DNA of 64,000 bases from Dechloromonas aromatica (nom. nud.) (GTDB lineage: Bacteria; Pseudomonadota; Gammaproteobacteria; Burkholderiales; Rhodocyclaceae), in the NCBI GenBank assembly GCA_017848965.1, contig JAFIHA010000056.1, positions 62,001 through 126,000 on the forward strand, given 5' to 3'. The number at the start of each line of letters is the position of its first letter. The stretch's first letter is position 1. This document shows, one piece after another, positions 18,497 through 28,533 of the stretch. The notes beneath the pieces were generated by a model that was not told where the DNA came from, made no database searches, and was given only the letters and a program-made list of their open reading frames with translations. The position numbers and the translations under genes were made by a program.

Positions 18497-18678
18497 TTCC
18501 CAGCTCCCCGAGTGTCTCTTGGCGCACTTAGCATATGGCGAACATATTACTACGGAACGGATAACAATCGCCAACCGGAAGTCGCTAAGCATAAGCCCAG
18601 AATCCCGCGGCAGTACAGCGTATTCGGATAAAATCGCGCTTTCCAGCCCGCGCCCGGACATCCGCGCCACACCCGCCC

Positions 18679-19527
18679 ATGCCCATTGTTTCCGCCAATC
18701 TGCCGCAAGTTCTCGTTTTCGCCGCCAGCGACCCGACCGGCGGCGCCGGCATCCAGGCCGACCTGCTGACCCTGGCCAGCCTCGGCTGCCACCCGCTGAG
18801 CGCGCTCACTGCGCTGACCGTGCAGGACACCTCGGGGGTCGTCGCCATGCAACCGGTCGCCGCCGAACTGCTCGAACAGCAGGCGCGCACCGTGCTCGAG
18901 GACATGCCGGTGGCCGCCTTCAAGATCGGCCTGATCGGCAGCGTCGAGAACGTGCTAGCGATTGCCGAGATCGTCGGCGACTACCCGGAAATCCCGCTCG
19001 TCTTCGACCCGGTACTCGCTTCGGGGCGCGGCGATGCGCTGTCCGGCGAGGAAATCATCGCCGCCATGCGCGAGATGCTGTTGCCGCAAACGACGATCAT
19101 CACCCCCAACGCCCCCGAAGCGCGCCGCCTCGCCGAAAGCGACGAGGACGAGAACGAGCCGACACTCGACATCTGCGCCGCCCGGCTGATCGAAATGGGC
19201 GCGCAGTACGTGCTGATCACCGGCACCCACGAGAGCGCGCCGGAGGTGATCAACACCCTGTACGGCCCCGACGGCGTGATCCGCCACGACCGCTGGGAAC
19301 GCCTGCCCGGCAGCTATCACGGCTCGGGTTGCACGCTGGCCTCGGCGATCGCCGGCTGCCTGGCCGGCGGCGCCAGCGTCGAGGAAGCGGTACGCGACGC
19401 CCAGGACTACACCTGGCAGGCGCTCCGCCACGGTTTCCGCGGCGGCATGGGCCAGTTCATCCCGGACCGCCTGTTCTGGGCCCGGGAAGACGACGAAGCC
19501 AAGGAGGCCGGCGATGGCGCAAGCTGA
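18679..19527 (+). CDS. thiD: Hydroxymethylpyrimidine/phosphomethylpyrimidine kinase
   Basis: 282 residues. ThiD phosphorylates HMP and then HMP-P to HMP-PP, the pyrimidine precursor of thiamine. The N-terminus has the ribokinase-like [16 protein letters not shown], and later segments include [13 protein letters not shown] and the [12 protein letters not shown] anion-hole and catalytic-base region. The stop lies 14 bases inside thiE, so the two are probably translated together. The 180 bp upstream contain no recognisable THI-box. A TAAAAT hexamer at about 18636 could serve as a -10 element. Confidence 0.95.
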   Translation: MPIVSANLPQVLVFAASDPTGGAGIQADLLTLASLGCHPLSALTALTVQDTSGVVAMQPVAAELLEQQARTVLEDMPVAAFKIGLIGSVENVLAIAEIVGDYPEIPLVFDPVLASGRGDALSGEEIIAAMREMLLPQTTIITPNAPEARRLAESDEDENEPTLDICAARLIEMGAQYVLITGTHESAPEVINTLYGPDGVIRHDRWERLPGSYHGSGCTLASAIAGCLAGGASVEEAVRDAQDYTWQALRHGFRGGMGQFIPDRLFWAREDDEAKEAGDGAS

Positions 19528-20143
19528 ACTGCGCGGCCTCTACGCGGTCACCCCCGACGACCTGCCGCGGGAAACCCTGCTCGCCGGCGTCGCCGCCGCC
19601 CTGGCCGGCGGCTGCCGTATCGTCCAACTGCGTGACAAGACGGGGCCGATGCCGGAACGTCTCGCCCGCGCTCACGCGCTGCGTCGACTGACCCGCGACC
19701 ACGGCGCCCGGCTGATCATCAACGACGACCTCGCGCTCTGCCAACTGGTCGATGCCGACGGCCTGCACCTCGGACGTGACGACGGCGACCTCCGGGTCGC
19801 CCGCGCCATCCTCGGCCCGCAACGCATCCTCGGCGCCTCCTGTTACGCCGACCTCGAGGCGGCACGCCGCGCCTGCGCGGCCGGCGCCGACTATGTCGCC
19901 TTCGGCACCGCCTTCCCGTCGCCGACCAAGCCGGACGCCGTCCGCGCGCCGCTGGAACTCTATGCCCGGGCGCGGGCCGAACTGCCGGTCGCCGTCTGCG
20001 CCATCGGCGGCATCACCGCCACCAACGCGGCGCCGCTGCTCGATGCCGGCGTCGACCTGCTGGCCGTCATCACCGACCTCTTCTCGGCGCCGGACATCAC
20101 CGCCCGTGCCGCCCAATACCAACGACTTTTCGAGAAAGCCTGA
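19514..20143 (+). CDS. thiE: Thiamine-phosphate synthase
   Basis: 209 residues, a TIM-barrel enzyme that joins HMP-PP and thiazole phosphate to give thiamine phosphate. Visible family features are [11 protein letters not shown] near residues 36-46 (pyrophosphate contacts), [10 protein letters not shown] near 61-70, [23 protein letters not shown] (phosphate loop) and [10 protein letters not shown]. It overlaps thiD by 14 bp and is followed immediately by hemL. Together with thiD it covers the coupling end of thiamine synthesis. Confidence 0.95.
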   Translation: MAQAELRGLYAVTPDDLPRETLLAGVAAALAGGCRIVQLRDKTGPMPERLARAHALRRLTRDHGARLIINDDLALCQLVDADGLHLGRDDGDLRVARAILGPQRILGASCYADLEAARRACAAGADYVAFGTAFPSPTKPDAVRAPLELYARARAELPVAVCAIGGITATNAAPLLDAGVDLLAVITDLFSAPDITARAAQYQRLFEKA

Positions 20144-20144
20144 C

Positions 20145-21428
20145 ATGACCTCGCGTAACGAAGAACTCTTTGCCCGTGCCCAGAAACACATCCCCGGCGG
20201 CGTCAATTCGCCGGTGCGCGCCTTCCGTTCGGTCGGCGGCACGCCGCTGTTCTTCCAGAAGGGTGTCGGCAGCCAGGTGCAGGACGCCGACGGCAAGTGG
20301 TACACCGACTACGTCGGCTCCTGGGGGCCGATGATCCTCGGCCACGCCCACCCGGAAGTCATCGCCGCCGTTCAGGAAGCCGTCGTCGACGGTCTGTCCT
20401 TCGGCGCGCCGACCGAGCGCGAAGTGGAGATCGCCGACCTGCTGTGCGAGATGGTGCCGTCGCTCGACATGGTGCGCCTGGTTTCGTCCGGCACCGAGGC
20501 GACGATGAGCGCGATCCGCCTGGCGCGCGGTTTCACCGGCCGCGACATCCTGGTCAAGTTCGAGGGCTGCTACCACGGCCACGCCGACCACCTGCTGGTC
20601 AAGGCCGGCTCCGGCCTGCTCACCTTCGGCAACCCGTCGTCGGGCGGCGTCCCGGCCGGCACCGTCGAAACCACCATGGTACTGAGCTACAACGACCCGC
20701 AGGGCCTGGCTGAAGCCTTCAAGGCACACGGCGACAAGATCGCCGCCGTGATCCTCGAGCCGGTGGTCGGCAACATGAACCTGATCGCGCCGACCCCGGA
20801 ATTCCTCAAAGCACTGCGCGAACTGACCGCCCAGTACGGCGCCGTGCTCATTTTCGACGAAGTGATGACCGGCTTCCGCGTCGACCTGAAGTGCGCGCAG
20901 GGCCTGTTCGGCATCACCCCGGACCTGTCCACCTTCGGCAAGGTAGTCGGCGGCGGCATGCCGCTGGGCGCCTTCGGCGGTCGCCGCGAAATCATGGAAA
21001 AGATCGCCCCGCTCGGCCCGGTCTACCAGGCCGGCACGCTGTCCGGCAACCCGATCGCCACGGCCGCCGGTCTGGCGACGCTGAAGTTGATCCGGGCGCC
21101 GGGCTTCCACGCGGCGCTGACGGCGAAGACCAAGGCGCTGTGCGACGGCCTGGTCGCCGCCGCCAGGAAACACGGTGTCGCCTTCGCCGCCCAGAACGTC
21201 GGCGGCATGTTCGGCCTCTACTTCGCCGAGCGCTGCCCGGGTACTTACGACGAAGTGCTGGCCTGCGACAAGGACGCCTTCAACCGCTTCTTCCACGCCA
21301 TGATAGACGCCGGCCACTACTTCGCGCCGTCGGCCTTCGAAGCCGGTTTCGTCTCGGCCGCGCACAGCGACGCCGAGATCGCGGCGACCGTCGCCGCTGC
21401 CGACGCCTGGTTCGCCCAGCAATCATGA
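20145..21428 (+). CDS. hemL: Glutamate-1-semialdehyde 2,1-aminomutase
   Basis: 427 residues. This PLP enzyme converts glutamate-1-semialdehyde to 5-aminolevulinate, the committed precursor of heme and other tetrapyrroles, in the C5 pathway. The start ATG at 20145 lies one base after the thiE stop and gives the family N-terminus ([25 protein letters not shown] split by no insertion). The PLP lysine is K266 in [16 protein letters not shown], and the tetrapyrrole-family gate residues GTLSGNPIA are present. Grouping with thiDE is common in betaproteobacteria. Confidence 0.97.
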   Translation: MTSRNEELFARAQKHIPGGVNSPVRAFRSVGGTPLFFQKGVGSQVQDADGKWYTDYVGSWGPMILGHAHPEVIAAVQEAVVDGLSFGAPTEREVEIADLLCEMVPSLDMVRLVSSGTEATMSAIRLARGFTGRDILVKFEGCYHGHADHLLVKAGSGLLTFGNPSSGGVPAGTVETTMVLSYNDPQGLAEAFKAHGDKIAAVILEPVVGNMNLIAPTPEFLKALRELTAQYGAVLIFDEVMTGFRVDLKCAQGLFGITPDLSTFGKVVGGGMPLGAFGGRREIMEKIAPLGPVYQAGTLSGNPIATAAGLATLKLIRAPGFHAALTAKTKALCDGLVAAARKHGVAFAAQNVGGMFGLYFAERCPGTYDEVLACDKDAFNRFFHAMIDAGHYFAPSAFEAGFVSAAHSDAEIAATVAAADAWFAQQS

Positions 21429-21763
21429 ACGCCGGCGCCGCCTGGATCGTCCTCTTCTTCGCCGGTCTCTGCGAGGTCGGCTGGGCGGTCGGGCTGAAAT
21501 ACACCGAGGGCTTTTCGCGCCTGTGGCCGAGCGTATGGACGGTCGGCCTGATGGTGGCCAGCGTCGTCCTCCTCGGCTGGTCGCTGCGCGTCCTGCCACT
21601 GGGTACCGCCTACGCGGTGTGGACCGGTATCGGCGCGGTCGGCACCGCGATCTGCGGCATGCTGCTGTTCGGCGAATCGCGCGAGGCGCTGCGCCTGGCC
21701 AGCATCGCGCTGATCGTCGCCGGCATCGTCGGCCTCAAGCTGCTGACGCCGAACCCGCACTAG
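21425..21763 (+). CDS. gdx: SMR-family guanidinium exporter Gdx (SugE)
   Basis: 112 residues with four transmembrane helices. It closely resembles the Gdx/SugE branch of small multidrug resistance proteins, which exchange guanidinium for protons as antiparallel dimers. The essential glutamate is E17 in [15 protein letters not shown]. The hallmark segment [17 protein letters not shown] follows helix 2. The start overlaps the hemL stop (ATGA). No guanidine riboswitch can precede it because its leader is the hemL coding sequence, so regulation probably follows the upstream operon. Confidence 0.93.
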   Translation: MNAGAAWIVLFFAGLCEVGWAVGLKYTEGFSRLWPSVWTVGLMVASVVLLGWSLRVLPLGTAYAVWTGIGAVGTAICGMLLFGESREALRLASIALIVAGIVGLKLLTPNPH

Positions 21764-21924
21764 CCAGCACCATTCTGGTGCCAAGCGCCTCGTTGCGGCG
21801 CCCGTTGCGCTGGCTGCAGGTCGCAATTTTCACCATTTCCGTGCGTTTTCCGCCCGGCACCCTTTTTGCTGAATCCACATGTCGCGCCCTCGTGGTGCGC
21901 ATGCAGAACAGCAGAAGGGAAACC

Positions 21925-24570
21925 ATGAAAACACTGCAAGCCAAACCGCTGCCCGCCCGCGCCGGGGAATTGCGCGAGTACATGCGCGGACTGCGGCCGG
22001 ACGCCAAGCGCCTGGCCGAGATCCAGTCGGCCTACGACAACCTGGCCCTGCTCGGCCAACTGCTCTGCGCCGGCACCGACATCTCGGCGATGCGCCAGGC
22101 TTTCGGCGAACTGGCCGACAGTCTGCTCGCGCAACTCGCCGACGAACACTTCCGCAAGGCGGTGCTCGGCCTCGAATCCTCGGCCCGCGGCGCGATCGAC
22201 GTCATGGTCCGCAACCTCTACGAGCGCACCGCCGATATCGGTTTCCTGGCCACCGACACCGAAATCGTCGCCTTTGCCCGCAACGCCGGCAGCGAGGCAA
22301 ACGACACTGGTGAGCGTACGCATCTGCAGGCGCGCTTTGCCGAATACGTCGACAAATACACGGTCTATCACGACGTCGTCCTGCTTTCTCCGCAAGGCGA
22401 GATCCTGGCACGTCTCGATACCGCTAATCCGCTACCCCGAACCAGCGACGCCTTCGTCGCCGCCGCACTGAGCGGCGAGCGCCCCTACCTCGAGGTCTTC
22501 CGCCCCACCGACTTGCTGCCCGATGTCGCCAACCCGCTGATCTACGCCTGCCGGGTCAGCGACGACGACGGCACACCGCTCGGCGTCCTCTGCCTCTGCT
22601 TCCGCTTCCAGGACGAATGCGAGCGTATCTTCACCAATCTGCTGGGCGACGACGACTGGCGGGTGCTCACCCTGGTGGACGGCGAAGGTCGCATCCTGGC
22701 CAGCAGTGACCCCTGGCAGTTTCCTCCGGGCGCCCGGCTCGCCATGTGCGGCGATGGCGCCCCGCGCGTTGCCCGTTTCGCCGGTCGCGAATCCCTCGCC
22801 TGCGGTCGGCCGGGCCAAGCCTACCAGGGCTATGCCGGCCCCGGTTGGTACGGCCTGGCGCTGGCCCCGCTGGAGCATGCGTTCGACCTTTCGGCGGCCC
22901 ACGAACTGGCGGCCGTGGCGGAGGATTTCCTGGCCTGCGTGCTGGAAACGACCACCCTGCTTTCCTCCGAACTGCGCCGCGTCCCGCGCGAGGCGGCGCG
23001 CATCCAGAACGACCTCAACCGGGCGGTCTGGAACGGCCATGTCTGGCTGGCACGGGAGCCCGAGGCGGCGCAGAGCGGCAGCTTCGCCAAGGTCCTGCTC
23101 GGCGAGATCGGCAATACCGGCGTGCGGACACGGGCGGTGTTCGGCGAATCGATCAACAACCTGTACAAGACGGTAATCTCGTCGGCGCTGTTCGACGCTT
23201 CGGCGCACGCGGCGATGGCCATCGACATCATGGAGCGCAATCTCTACGAACGGGCCAACGACTGCCGCTGGTGGGCACTGACCGGCCGCTTCCGCAGCGC
23301 ACTGGCCGCCGCCCAGCAGGGCGAGGCGCCGGAACGGGCGCCGCTGACCGCGACCCTGCGCCAGCTCAACAGTCTTTACACGGTCTATACCAACCTCATC
23401 CTGTTCGACCAGGGCGGCCGGGTACTGGCGGTATCCAACCCGGCCTACAACGACTGCGTCGGCCGCGTCCTTGACGAACCCTGGCTGCGCCCGACGCTGG
23501 CGCTGACCGACAGCAGCCGCTACGTGGTTTCGCCCTTCCGCGCCAGCGCCCTCTACGACGGCCGTCCAAGCTATGTGTTCGCCGCTGCGGTGCTTGATCC
23601 GCAAGGCCGGGAACCGGTCGGCGGCATCGCCCTGGTGTTCGACGCCGAGCCGCAGTTACAGGCGATGCTGCACGACGCGCTGCCGCGCGCCGCCGATGGC
23701 CGGGTCGCCGCTGGCGCCTTCGCCGTCTTCGCCGACCGCCAGGGGCATGTCATCGCCAGCAGCGACGGCGAACTGGCGCCGGGAACGCCGCTCATGATCG
23801 GCAACGAGTTCTTCCATATCGCCCCCGGCGCGCACTACAGCAACGTGATCATCTACGACGGCCGCTACTACGCGGTCGGTTCGGCGGCCGGCGCCGGCTA
23901 CCGCGAATATCCGGGCGACCGCGAGGGACGGAGCGGCGCGCTGCTGGCGCTGATCTTCACGCCGTTGTCGGAACGGGTGATCGATCCGGCCATGCTGCCC
24001 GAAGCGCCCGAGGCGGGCGCCGCCCCCTACCGGCGCCATGGCCAGGGCGAGAGCCTGGACATCGCCTGCTTCCACATCGGTCGCAACTGGTACGGGCTGC
24101 GCGCCGACTGCGTCATCGAGGCGGTCGACATCGACCGCCTGACGCCGATGCCGGGCCTGCCCGATGGCCAGTGCGGCTGCCTGATGTACGGCGAACAGGC
24201 GATCGGCGTCATCGATCCGGCGCTGATGCTGCGCGCCCGCCAGCCGGACGAGGAACGGCGCCGGCCGCAGCCGGGTGGACGGCGGCAGATCCTGGTCCTG
24301 CGCTCGCCGGCCCGGCAAGCGATGTTCGCCATCCTGGTCGACCGTCTGGCACCGGTGCGCGAAGTGCCGCTGGCCCGCGTCGAACCGCTGCCGGCGCTGA
24401 TGAGCGAAGGCGACTCCCTGATCGAAAGCCTGGTCAGACCGGGCGGCGAGGATGGCGAGCGGCGCATCCTGATGGTGCTCGGCGTCGATCGCATCCTCAA
24501 GCGCAGCGGCATGTGCGCCATGCCGGAGGAGGGTAGCTGGCTGCCCGGCCTACTTGGCCGGAACACCTGA
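21925..24570 (+). CDS. Soluble tandem Cache-like/CheW-domain signalling protein
   Basis: 881 residues with no signal peptide or membrane helix visible. Two related modules are seen: IDVMVRNLYER (91-101) followed by DKYTVYHDVVLLSPQGEILA (143-162), and IDIMERNLYER (433-443) followed by SLYTVYTNLILFDQGGRVLA (484-503). Each resembles a Cache (PDC) sensory unit, and the second half repeats the first at a spacing of about 342 residues. From about residue 707 a CheW-like domain runs to near the C-terminus (CFHIGRNWYGLRADCVIEAV, GVIDPALML). There is no MCP signalling hairpin. It probably couples a ligand signal to a CheA kinase (inference). The ATG has a good GAAGGGA site, and an in-frame ATG at 21901 is the alternative start. 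Confidence 0.72.
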   Translation: MKTLQAKPLPARAGELREYMRGLRPDAKRLAEIQSAYDNLALLGQLLCAGTDISAMRQAFGELADSLLAQLADEHFRKAVLGLESSARGAIDVMVRNLYERTADIGFLATDTEIVAFARNAGSEANDTGERTHLQARFAEYVDKYTVYHDVVLLSPQGEILARLDTANPLPRTSDAFVAAALSGERPYLEVFRPTDLLPDVANPLIYACRVSDDDGTPLGVLCLCFRFQDECERIFTNLLGDDDWRVLTLVDGEGRILASSDPWQFPPGARLAMCGDGAPRVARFAGRESLACGRPGQAYQGYAGPGWYGLALAPLEHAFDLSAAHELAAVAEDFLACVLETTTLLSSELRRVPREAARIQNDLNRAVWNGHVWLAREPEAAQSGSFAKVLLGEIGNTGVRTRAVFGESINNLYKTVISSALFDASAHAAMAIDIMERNLYERANDCRWWALTGRFRSALAAAQQGEAPERAPLTATLRQLNSLYTVYTNLILFDQGGRVLAVSNPAYNDCVGRVLDEPWLRPTLALTDSSRYVVSPFRASALYDGRPSYVFAAAVLDPQGREPVGGIALVFDAEPQLQAMLHDALPRAADGRVAAGAFAVFADRQGHVIASSDGELAPGTPLMIGNEFFHIAPGAHYSNVIIYDGRYYAVGSAAGAGYREYPGDREGRSGALLALIFTPLSERVIDPAMLPEAPEAGAAPYRRHGQGESLDIACFHIGRNWYGLRADCVIEAVDIDRLTPMPGLPDGQCGCLMYGEQAIGVIDPALMLRARQPDEERRRPQPGGRRQILVLRSPARQAMFAILVDRLAPVREVPLARVEPLPALMSEGDSLIESLVRPGGEDGERRILMVLGVDRILKRSGMCAMPEEGSWLPGLLGRNT

Positions 24571-24575
24571 GCGAA

Positions 24576-26018
24576 TTACATCAGGAACAACGTCGCCAGG
24601 CCGAGGAAGATGAAGAAGCCGCCGGAGTCGGTGAGCGCGGTGATCATCACCGAGCCGCCGATTGCCGGGTCGGCGCCGAACTTCTGGCGCAGCAGCGGGA
24701 TGCCGACGCCGGCGGTCGCGGCAAGCAGCAGGTTGAGCGTCATCGCCGCGGTCATCACCACGCCGAGTTGGGCGCTGCCGTACAACCACCAGGCGGCGAC
24801 GCCGAGCAGGCTGCCCCAGATCAGGCCGTTGATGCTGGCGACGCCAAGTTCCTTGCGCAACAGCCGGCGCATCGCGTCCGGCTGAACCTGGCCCATGGCG
24901 ATCGCGCGGACGATCATGGTGATCGTCTGGTTGCCGGAATTGCCGCCGATGCCGGCGACGATCGGCATCAGCGCAGCGAGCGCCACCAGCTTCTCGATCG
25001 AATCCTCGAAGGCGCCGATGACGCGCGAGGCAACGAAAGCGGTGACCAGATTGACCGCCAGCCAGGCCCAGCGGTTCTTCACCGAATCCCAGACCGAGGC
25101 GAAGATGTCTTCCTCCTCGGCCAGACCGGCGTGCGCCAGTTGTTCCTGCTCGGCTTCCTCGCGGATGAAGTCGACCACCTCGTTGACGGTGACCCGGCCA
25201 AGCAGCTTGCCGTCGGCATCGACCACCGGCGCCGACACCAGGTCGTAGCGCTCGAAGGCCTTGGCGGCGTCTTCGGCCTCGTCGTCCGGTTCGAACTCGA
25301 CGAACTCGGTGTGCATCAGGCTGCCGACCTCGACCTCGACTTCGTTGACCAGCAGGATGTTGAGCGGCAGCACGCCCTTCAGGTGCTCGTCGCGGTCGAC
25401 GACGAAGAGCTGGTCGGTATGGTCGGGCAGCTCGTCGAAACGGCGCAGGTAGCGCAGCACGACTTCGAGCGTGACGTCTTCGCGCACGGTGACCATATCG
25501 AAGTCCATGATCGAGCCGACCGCATCCTCGGGATAGGACATTGCCGCCCGCAGGTGCTCGCGCTCTTCTGCCGGCAGGCTGCGGAAAACGTCGTCGATGA
25601 CGCCCTGCGGCAGGTCGGGAGCGAGGTCGGCGAGTTCGTCGGCATCCAGGGTTTCGGCGGCGGCGACCAGCTCGTTGCGGGCCATCGACTCGATCAGGCT
25701 CTCGCGGACCGCATCCGAGACTTCGAGCAGGATTTCGCCGTCGTGCTCGGCCTTGACCAGGTCCCAGACGATCAGGCGTTCGTCGGGTGGCAGCGCTTCG
25801 AGGATGTAGGCGACGTCGGCCGGGTGCATCGGCTCCAGCTTGTGCTGGAGTTCCTGCAAATGCTGCTTGTGCACGATGCCTTCGACCAGATCGTGGCGCG
25901 GCCCTTCCTGCCGGTGCACGATCTCCTCGACCAGCTTGTGCCGGGCGAGCAGGGTGTGCACCTCGGCGAGGCGCTCCTGCAGGTCTTCGGCATCGGTTAG
26001 CTGGTTTTCTTCGCTCAT
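24576..26018 (-). CDS. mgtE: Magnesium transporter MgtE
   Basis: 480 residues in the MgtE order. An acidic N domain (about 1-130, including LHPADVAYILEALPPDER-like residues) is followed by two CBS domains (about 135-255) that sense cytoplasmic Mg2+. A connecting helix then leads to five membrane helices from about 285 on, including AALMPIVAGIGGNSGNQ. MgtE is a Mg2+-gated channel. The ATG at 26018 was preferred over one 27 bases upstream because it gives the usual N-terminus. The stop lies 5 bp from that of the convergent Cache/CheW gene. The short leader shows no M-box riboswitch. Confidence 0.95.
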   Translation of the reverse strand: MSEENQLTDAEDLQERLAEVHTLLARHKLVEEIVHRQEGPRHDLVEGIVHKQHLQELQHKLEPMHPADVAYILEALPPDERLIVWDLVKAEHDGEILLEVSDAVRESLIESMARNELVAAAETLDADELADLAPDLPQGVIDDVFRSLPAEEREHLRAAMSYPEDAVGSIMDFDMVTVREDVTLEVVLRYLRRFDELPDHTDQLFVVDRDEHLKGVLPLNILLVNEVEVEVGSLMHTEFVEFEPDDEAEDAAKAFERYDLVSAPVVDADGKLLGRVTVNEVVDFIREEAEQEQLAHAGLAEEEDIFASVWDSVKNRWAWLAVNLVTAFVASRVIGAFEDSIEKLVALAALMPIVAGIGGNSGNQTITMIVRAIAMGQVQPDAMRRLLRKELGVASINGLIWGSLLGVAAWWLYGSAQLGVVMTAAMTLNLLLAATAGVGIPLLRQKFGADPAIGGSVMITALTDSGGFFIFLGLATLFLM

Positions 26019-26120
26019 GGTGCAGCGCCGCAATAGGTGCGCCATTTTAGCACCGCTATGGTGCCGGCCAGCCGCCCAATTGCTGCGGATTTCCCTTAGG
26101 CCGGCGCTTGCTCGGGCGAC

Positions 26121-26816
26121 TCAGGGCACTTCGGCCGAGGGCATGCGAGCCAGGATGATCGCCGTCTTGCGACCGAGCCCCGGCGCGTTGCGGTTGCGGT
26201 CGTAGAAACGCGGATTGGGCACCATGCCGGCCAGCCGAGCCGCCTGCGCCGGGCCGAGCTGGCGGGCAGCGACGGCGAAGTAATGGCGGGCCGCCGCTTC
26301 GGCGCCGAAGACGCCGTTACCCCATTCGATCACGTTGAGATAGACCTCGAAGATGCGGCGCTTGCTCCACAGGTTTTCCAGCATCAGCGTGATCACCGCC
26401 TCCTCGGCCTTGCGGAAGTAGGACTTGGTCGGCGTCAGGAACAGGTTCTTGGCGAGTTGCTGGCTGATCGTCGACCCGCCGGCGACGAAACGCCCCTTCT
26501 TCTGGTTCTTTTCCATCGCTTTCTGGATACCCTCCCAGTCGAAGCCTTCATGATCGACGAACTTGGCGTCCTCGGCGGCGATGATCGCCCGCTTCAGGTG
26601 TACCGAGATTTGTGCGTAGGGCACCCACTGCTGGCGCAGCACGGCGTCCGGATTCTTCTCGCGCAGCTCGGCGAGACGAATTTCCATGAAGCGGGTGGTT
26701 CCCGGGTTGAACTGCCCCCAATAGACCACCCACAGGAACAGCCAGAGCAGCCACAGAAAAGCGAGCGCGAAGGGCGCCAGCAGCCCCCAGCGCAGCCAGC
26801 GGCCAAAACGTTTCAT
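26121..26816 (-). CDS. mtgA: Monofunctional biosynthetic peptidoglycan transglycosylase
   Basis: 231 residues. MtgA polymerises lipid II into glycan strands at the inner membrane. One N-terminal anchor helix (about 10-33, rich in Leu/Trp) precedes a GT51 domain. Catalytic-site motifs are [15 protein letters not shown] (about 78-92, with the general-base glutamate), [15 protein letters not shown] (about 110-124) and the later [15 protein letters not shown]. No transpeptidase domain is present, as expected for the monofunctional class. It overlaps aroE by 4 bp. Confidence 0.96.
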   Translation of the reverse strand: MKRFGRWLRWGLLAPFALAFLWLLWLFLWVVYWGQFNPGTTRFMEIRLAELREKNPDAVLRQQWVPYAQISVHLKRAIIAAEDAKFVDHEGFDWEGIQKAMEKNQKKGRFVAGGSTISQQLAKNLFLTPTKSYFRKAEEAVITLMLENLWSKRRIFEVYLNVIEWGNGVFGAEAAARHYFAVAARQLGPAQAARLAGMVPNPRFYDRNRNAPGLGRKTAIILARMPSAEVP

Positions 26817-27637
26817 GCCGCGAGTTGCGCGCGCAGCGCCTGCAGCACCGGCGCGCCGGCGGGACGGACGCCGCGCCAGACCGCGAAGGCCTCGGCCGCC
26901 TGGCCGACCAGCATGCCGAGACCGTCAGCCAGGCGCGCCGCGCCGGCTTCCCGGGCCTGCGCCAGGAAAGGCGTCTCGCCCTTGCCGTACATCATGTCGT
27001 AAGCCAGCGCACCGGCGGCGAAAAGTCCTTCCGGCAAGGGCAGGCGGTCACCGGCCAGACTGGCCGAGGTGGCGTTGATGACGACATCGAAGCGACGCCC
27101 GACCAGGTCGCCGAAACCGCCGCCGCCGACCGGTGCCAGATCGGCGAATGCCGCCGCCAGCACGAGCGCCTTGTCGGCGCTGCGGTTGGCGACCGCCAGT
27201 TCGCCGACACCGGCCACCAACAACGGTTCGATGACGCCGCGCGCGGCGCCGCCGGCGCCGAGCAGCAGCACGCGCTTGCCGGCCAGGACGACGCCGAGAT
27301 TGCCCTCGATGTCGGCGACCAGACCGGCGCCATCAGTGTTGTCGCCGCGCACACGACCGTCGGCGAAACTCAGCGTATTGACCGCGCCGGCGCGCGCCGC
27401 CCTTGGCGTCAACTCGTCGCACAGGCGGAAGGCTTCTTCCTTGAACGGCACCGTGACATTGGCACCACGGCCACCCTCGGCAACGAAGGCGCGCAAGGCG
27501 CCGGCAAAATCATCGACGGGCGCCAGACGCGCCTGATAGACCAGGTCGGCGCCGGTCTGCGCAGCGAAGGCGGCGTGAATGAAAGGCGATTTCGAGTGGG
27601 CGATCGGGTTGCCGAAAACGGCGTAGAGGTCAGGCAT
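26813..27637 (-). CDS. aroE: Shikimate dehydrogenase (NADP+)
   Basis: 274 residues. AroE reduces 3-dehydroshikimate to shikimate in aromatic amino acid synthesis. Substrate-binding motifs are [12 protein letters not shown] (about 8-19) and the catalytic lysine in [11 protein letters not shown], with DNTDGAGL completing the site. The NADP loop is [12 protein letters not shown]. The start at 27637 gives [11 protein letters not shown], the typical N-terminus. The gene is 8 bp from the tonB stop and overlaps mtgA by 4 bp, so all are probably one transcription unit. Confidence 0.96.
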   Translation of the reverse strand: MPDLYAVFGNPIAHSKSPFIHAAFAAQTGADLVYQARLAPVDDFAGALRAFVAEGGRGANVTVPFKEEAFRLCDELTPRAARAGAVNTLSFADGRVRGDNTDGAGLVADIEGNLGVVLAGKRVLLLGAGGAARGVIEPLLVAGVGELAVANRSADKALVLAAAFADLAPVGGGGFGDLVGRRFDVVINATSASLAGDRLPLPEGLFAAGALAYDMMYGKGETPFLAQAREAGAARLADGLGMLVGQAAEAFAVWRGVRPAGAPVLQALRAQLAA

Positions 27638-27645
27638 GGGCAGGC

Positions 27646-28533
27646 TTAATTGCTGTTGCGGGTCGCCAGGGTGTCGCCGGGGACGAAATTCCATTCCCGG
27701 GCAAACGACAGCACGGTGGCGCCGTCCATCGCCTCGCGCGGAATCGGCCCGAACGGCGCCGCCATGCGCAGGATGCGCAGGGCCGCCTGGTCAAGCAGTT
27801 TGTGTCCGGACGAACGGGAAATCTCGACGTTGTACAGGCTGCCGTCGTCAACGCGCAATTCGACGAAGAGGACCACCTTGCCGTAGAGCTTGCCGCGCGC
27901 CGCTTCCGGGTAATTGAGCGTGCCGATGCGCTCGATCTTCTGCTTCCAGGCGTCGAAATACGGCGCCAGGCGGTATTCCTTGGTGCGCGCGCCGATGAAT
28001 TTCTTTTGCGGCCGCTTGTTGTATTCCTCGATCGACTTGGCAATCTCGCCTTCCAGGCGGGCCATCGCCCGTGCCGTATCGGCGAGATCGGTACCGGTCA
28101 ACTGCGGCGACGGCTCGGGTTGTTCGCTGCGCGTTTCGGCAGCCGCGACGCGCGCGAGATTGGCCGCCTGGGTCAGCATCTTGTGTTGCGCCGCCTCGAG
28201 TTCGCGCACGCGGCGCCGCATCTGCTGCATGTCCTCGCCGCTGGACTGCTGTTCGGTCGCCGGCAGCGGCGTCTTGGCGCGCAGGTTCTCGTCGGTGTTG
28301 CCGCCACCGTCGAGATTGGCCTGCGCCAAGGCCTGGGCATCGGCCGGCGGGCGCTGGGCGCGGGCGTTGACCAGAATGATGTCGAGCGCCTTCTCGCGGG
28401 CGACCCGCGAAGCTTCCGGGAAGGCGAAATGCAGACTGAGCAGCAGGCCGTGCAGCAACAGGGAAACGCCAAGCGCCAGCCACAGGCGACGATCGCTCGG
28501 CGTGCCGGTCAGCGGGCGGATCTGGCGCGTCAC
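27646..28533 (-). CDS. tonB: TonB-family energy transducer
   Basis: 295 residues. TonB proteins carry proton-motive energy from ExbB-ExbD to outer-membrane receptors. One N-terminal membrane helix (about 17-36, [20 protein letters not shown]) is followed by a Gln/Glu-rich periplasmic stalk predicted to be helical (about 100-160). A C-terminal TonB domain (about 205-290) contains [19 protein letters not shown] and [20 protein letters not shown]. There is little of the Pro/Lys repeat seen in enteric TonB. No exbB or exbD is adjacent. The start overlaps the stop of the RNB gene by 4 bp. Confidence 0.9.
   Translation of the reverse strand: MTRQIRPLTGTPSDRRLWLALGVSLLLHGLLLSLHFAFPEASRVAREKALDIILVNARAQRPPADAQALAQANLDGGGNTDENLRAKTPLPATEQQSSGEDMQQMRRRVRELEAAQHKMLTQAANLARVAAAETRSEQPEPSPQLTGTDLADTARAMARLEGEIAKSIEEYNKRPQKKFIGARTKEYRLAPYFDAWKQKIERIGTLNYPEAARGKLYGKVVLFVELRVDDGSLYNVEISRSSGHKLLDQAALRILRMAAPFGPIPREAMDGATVLSFAREWNFVPGDTLATRNSN

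Noticed and set aside
21764..21924. Hairpin GCACCA/TGGTGC after gdx as a terminator
   Set aside because: The stem is only 6 bp with a 3-base loop and no following T-tract.
26019..26120. M-box or other riboswitch before mgtE
   Set aside because: The region is only about 100 bases and shows just a short GCACC/GGTGC hairpin, far from a magnesium riboswitch structure.
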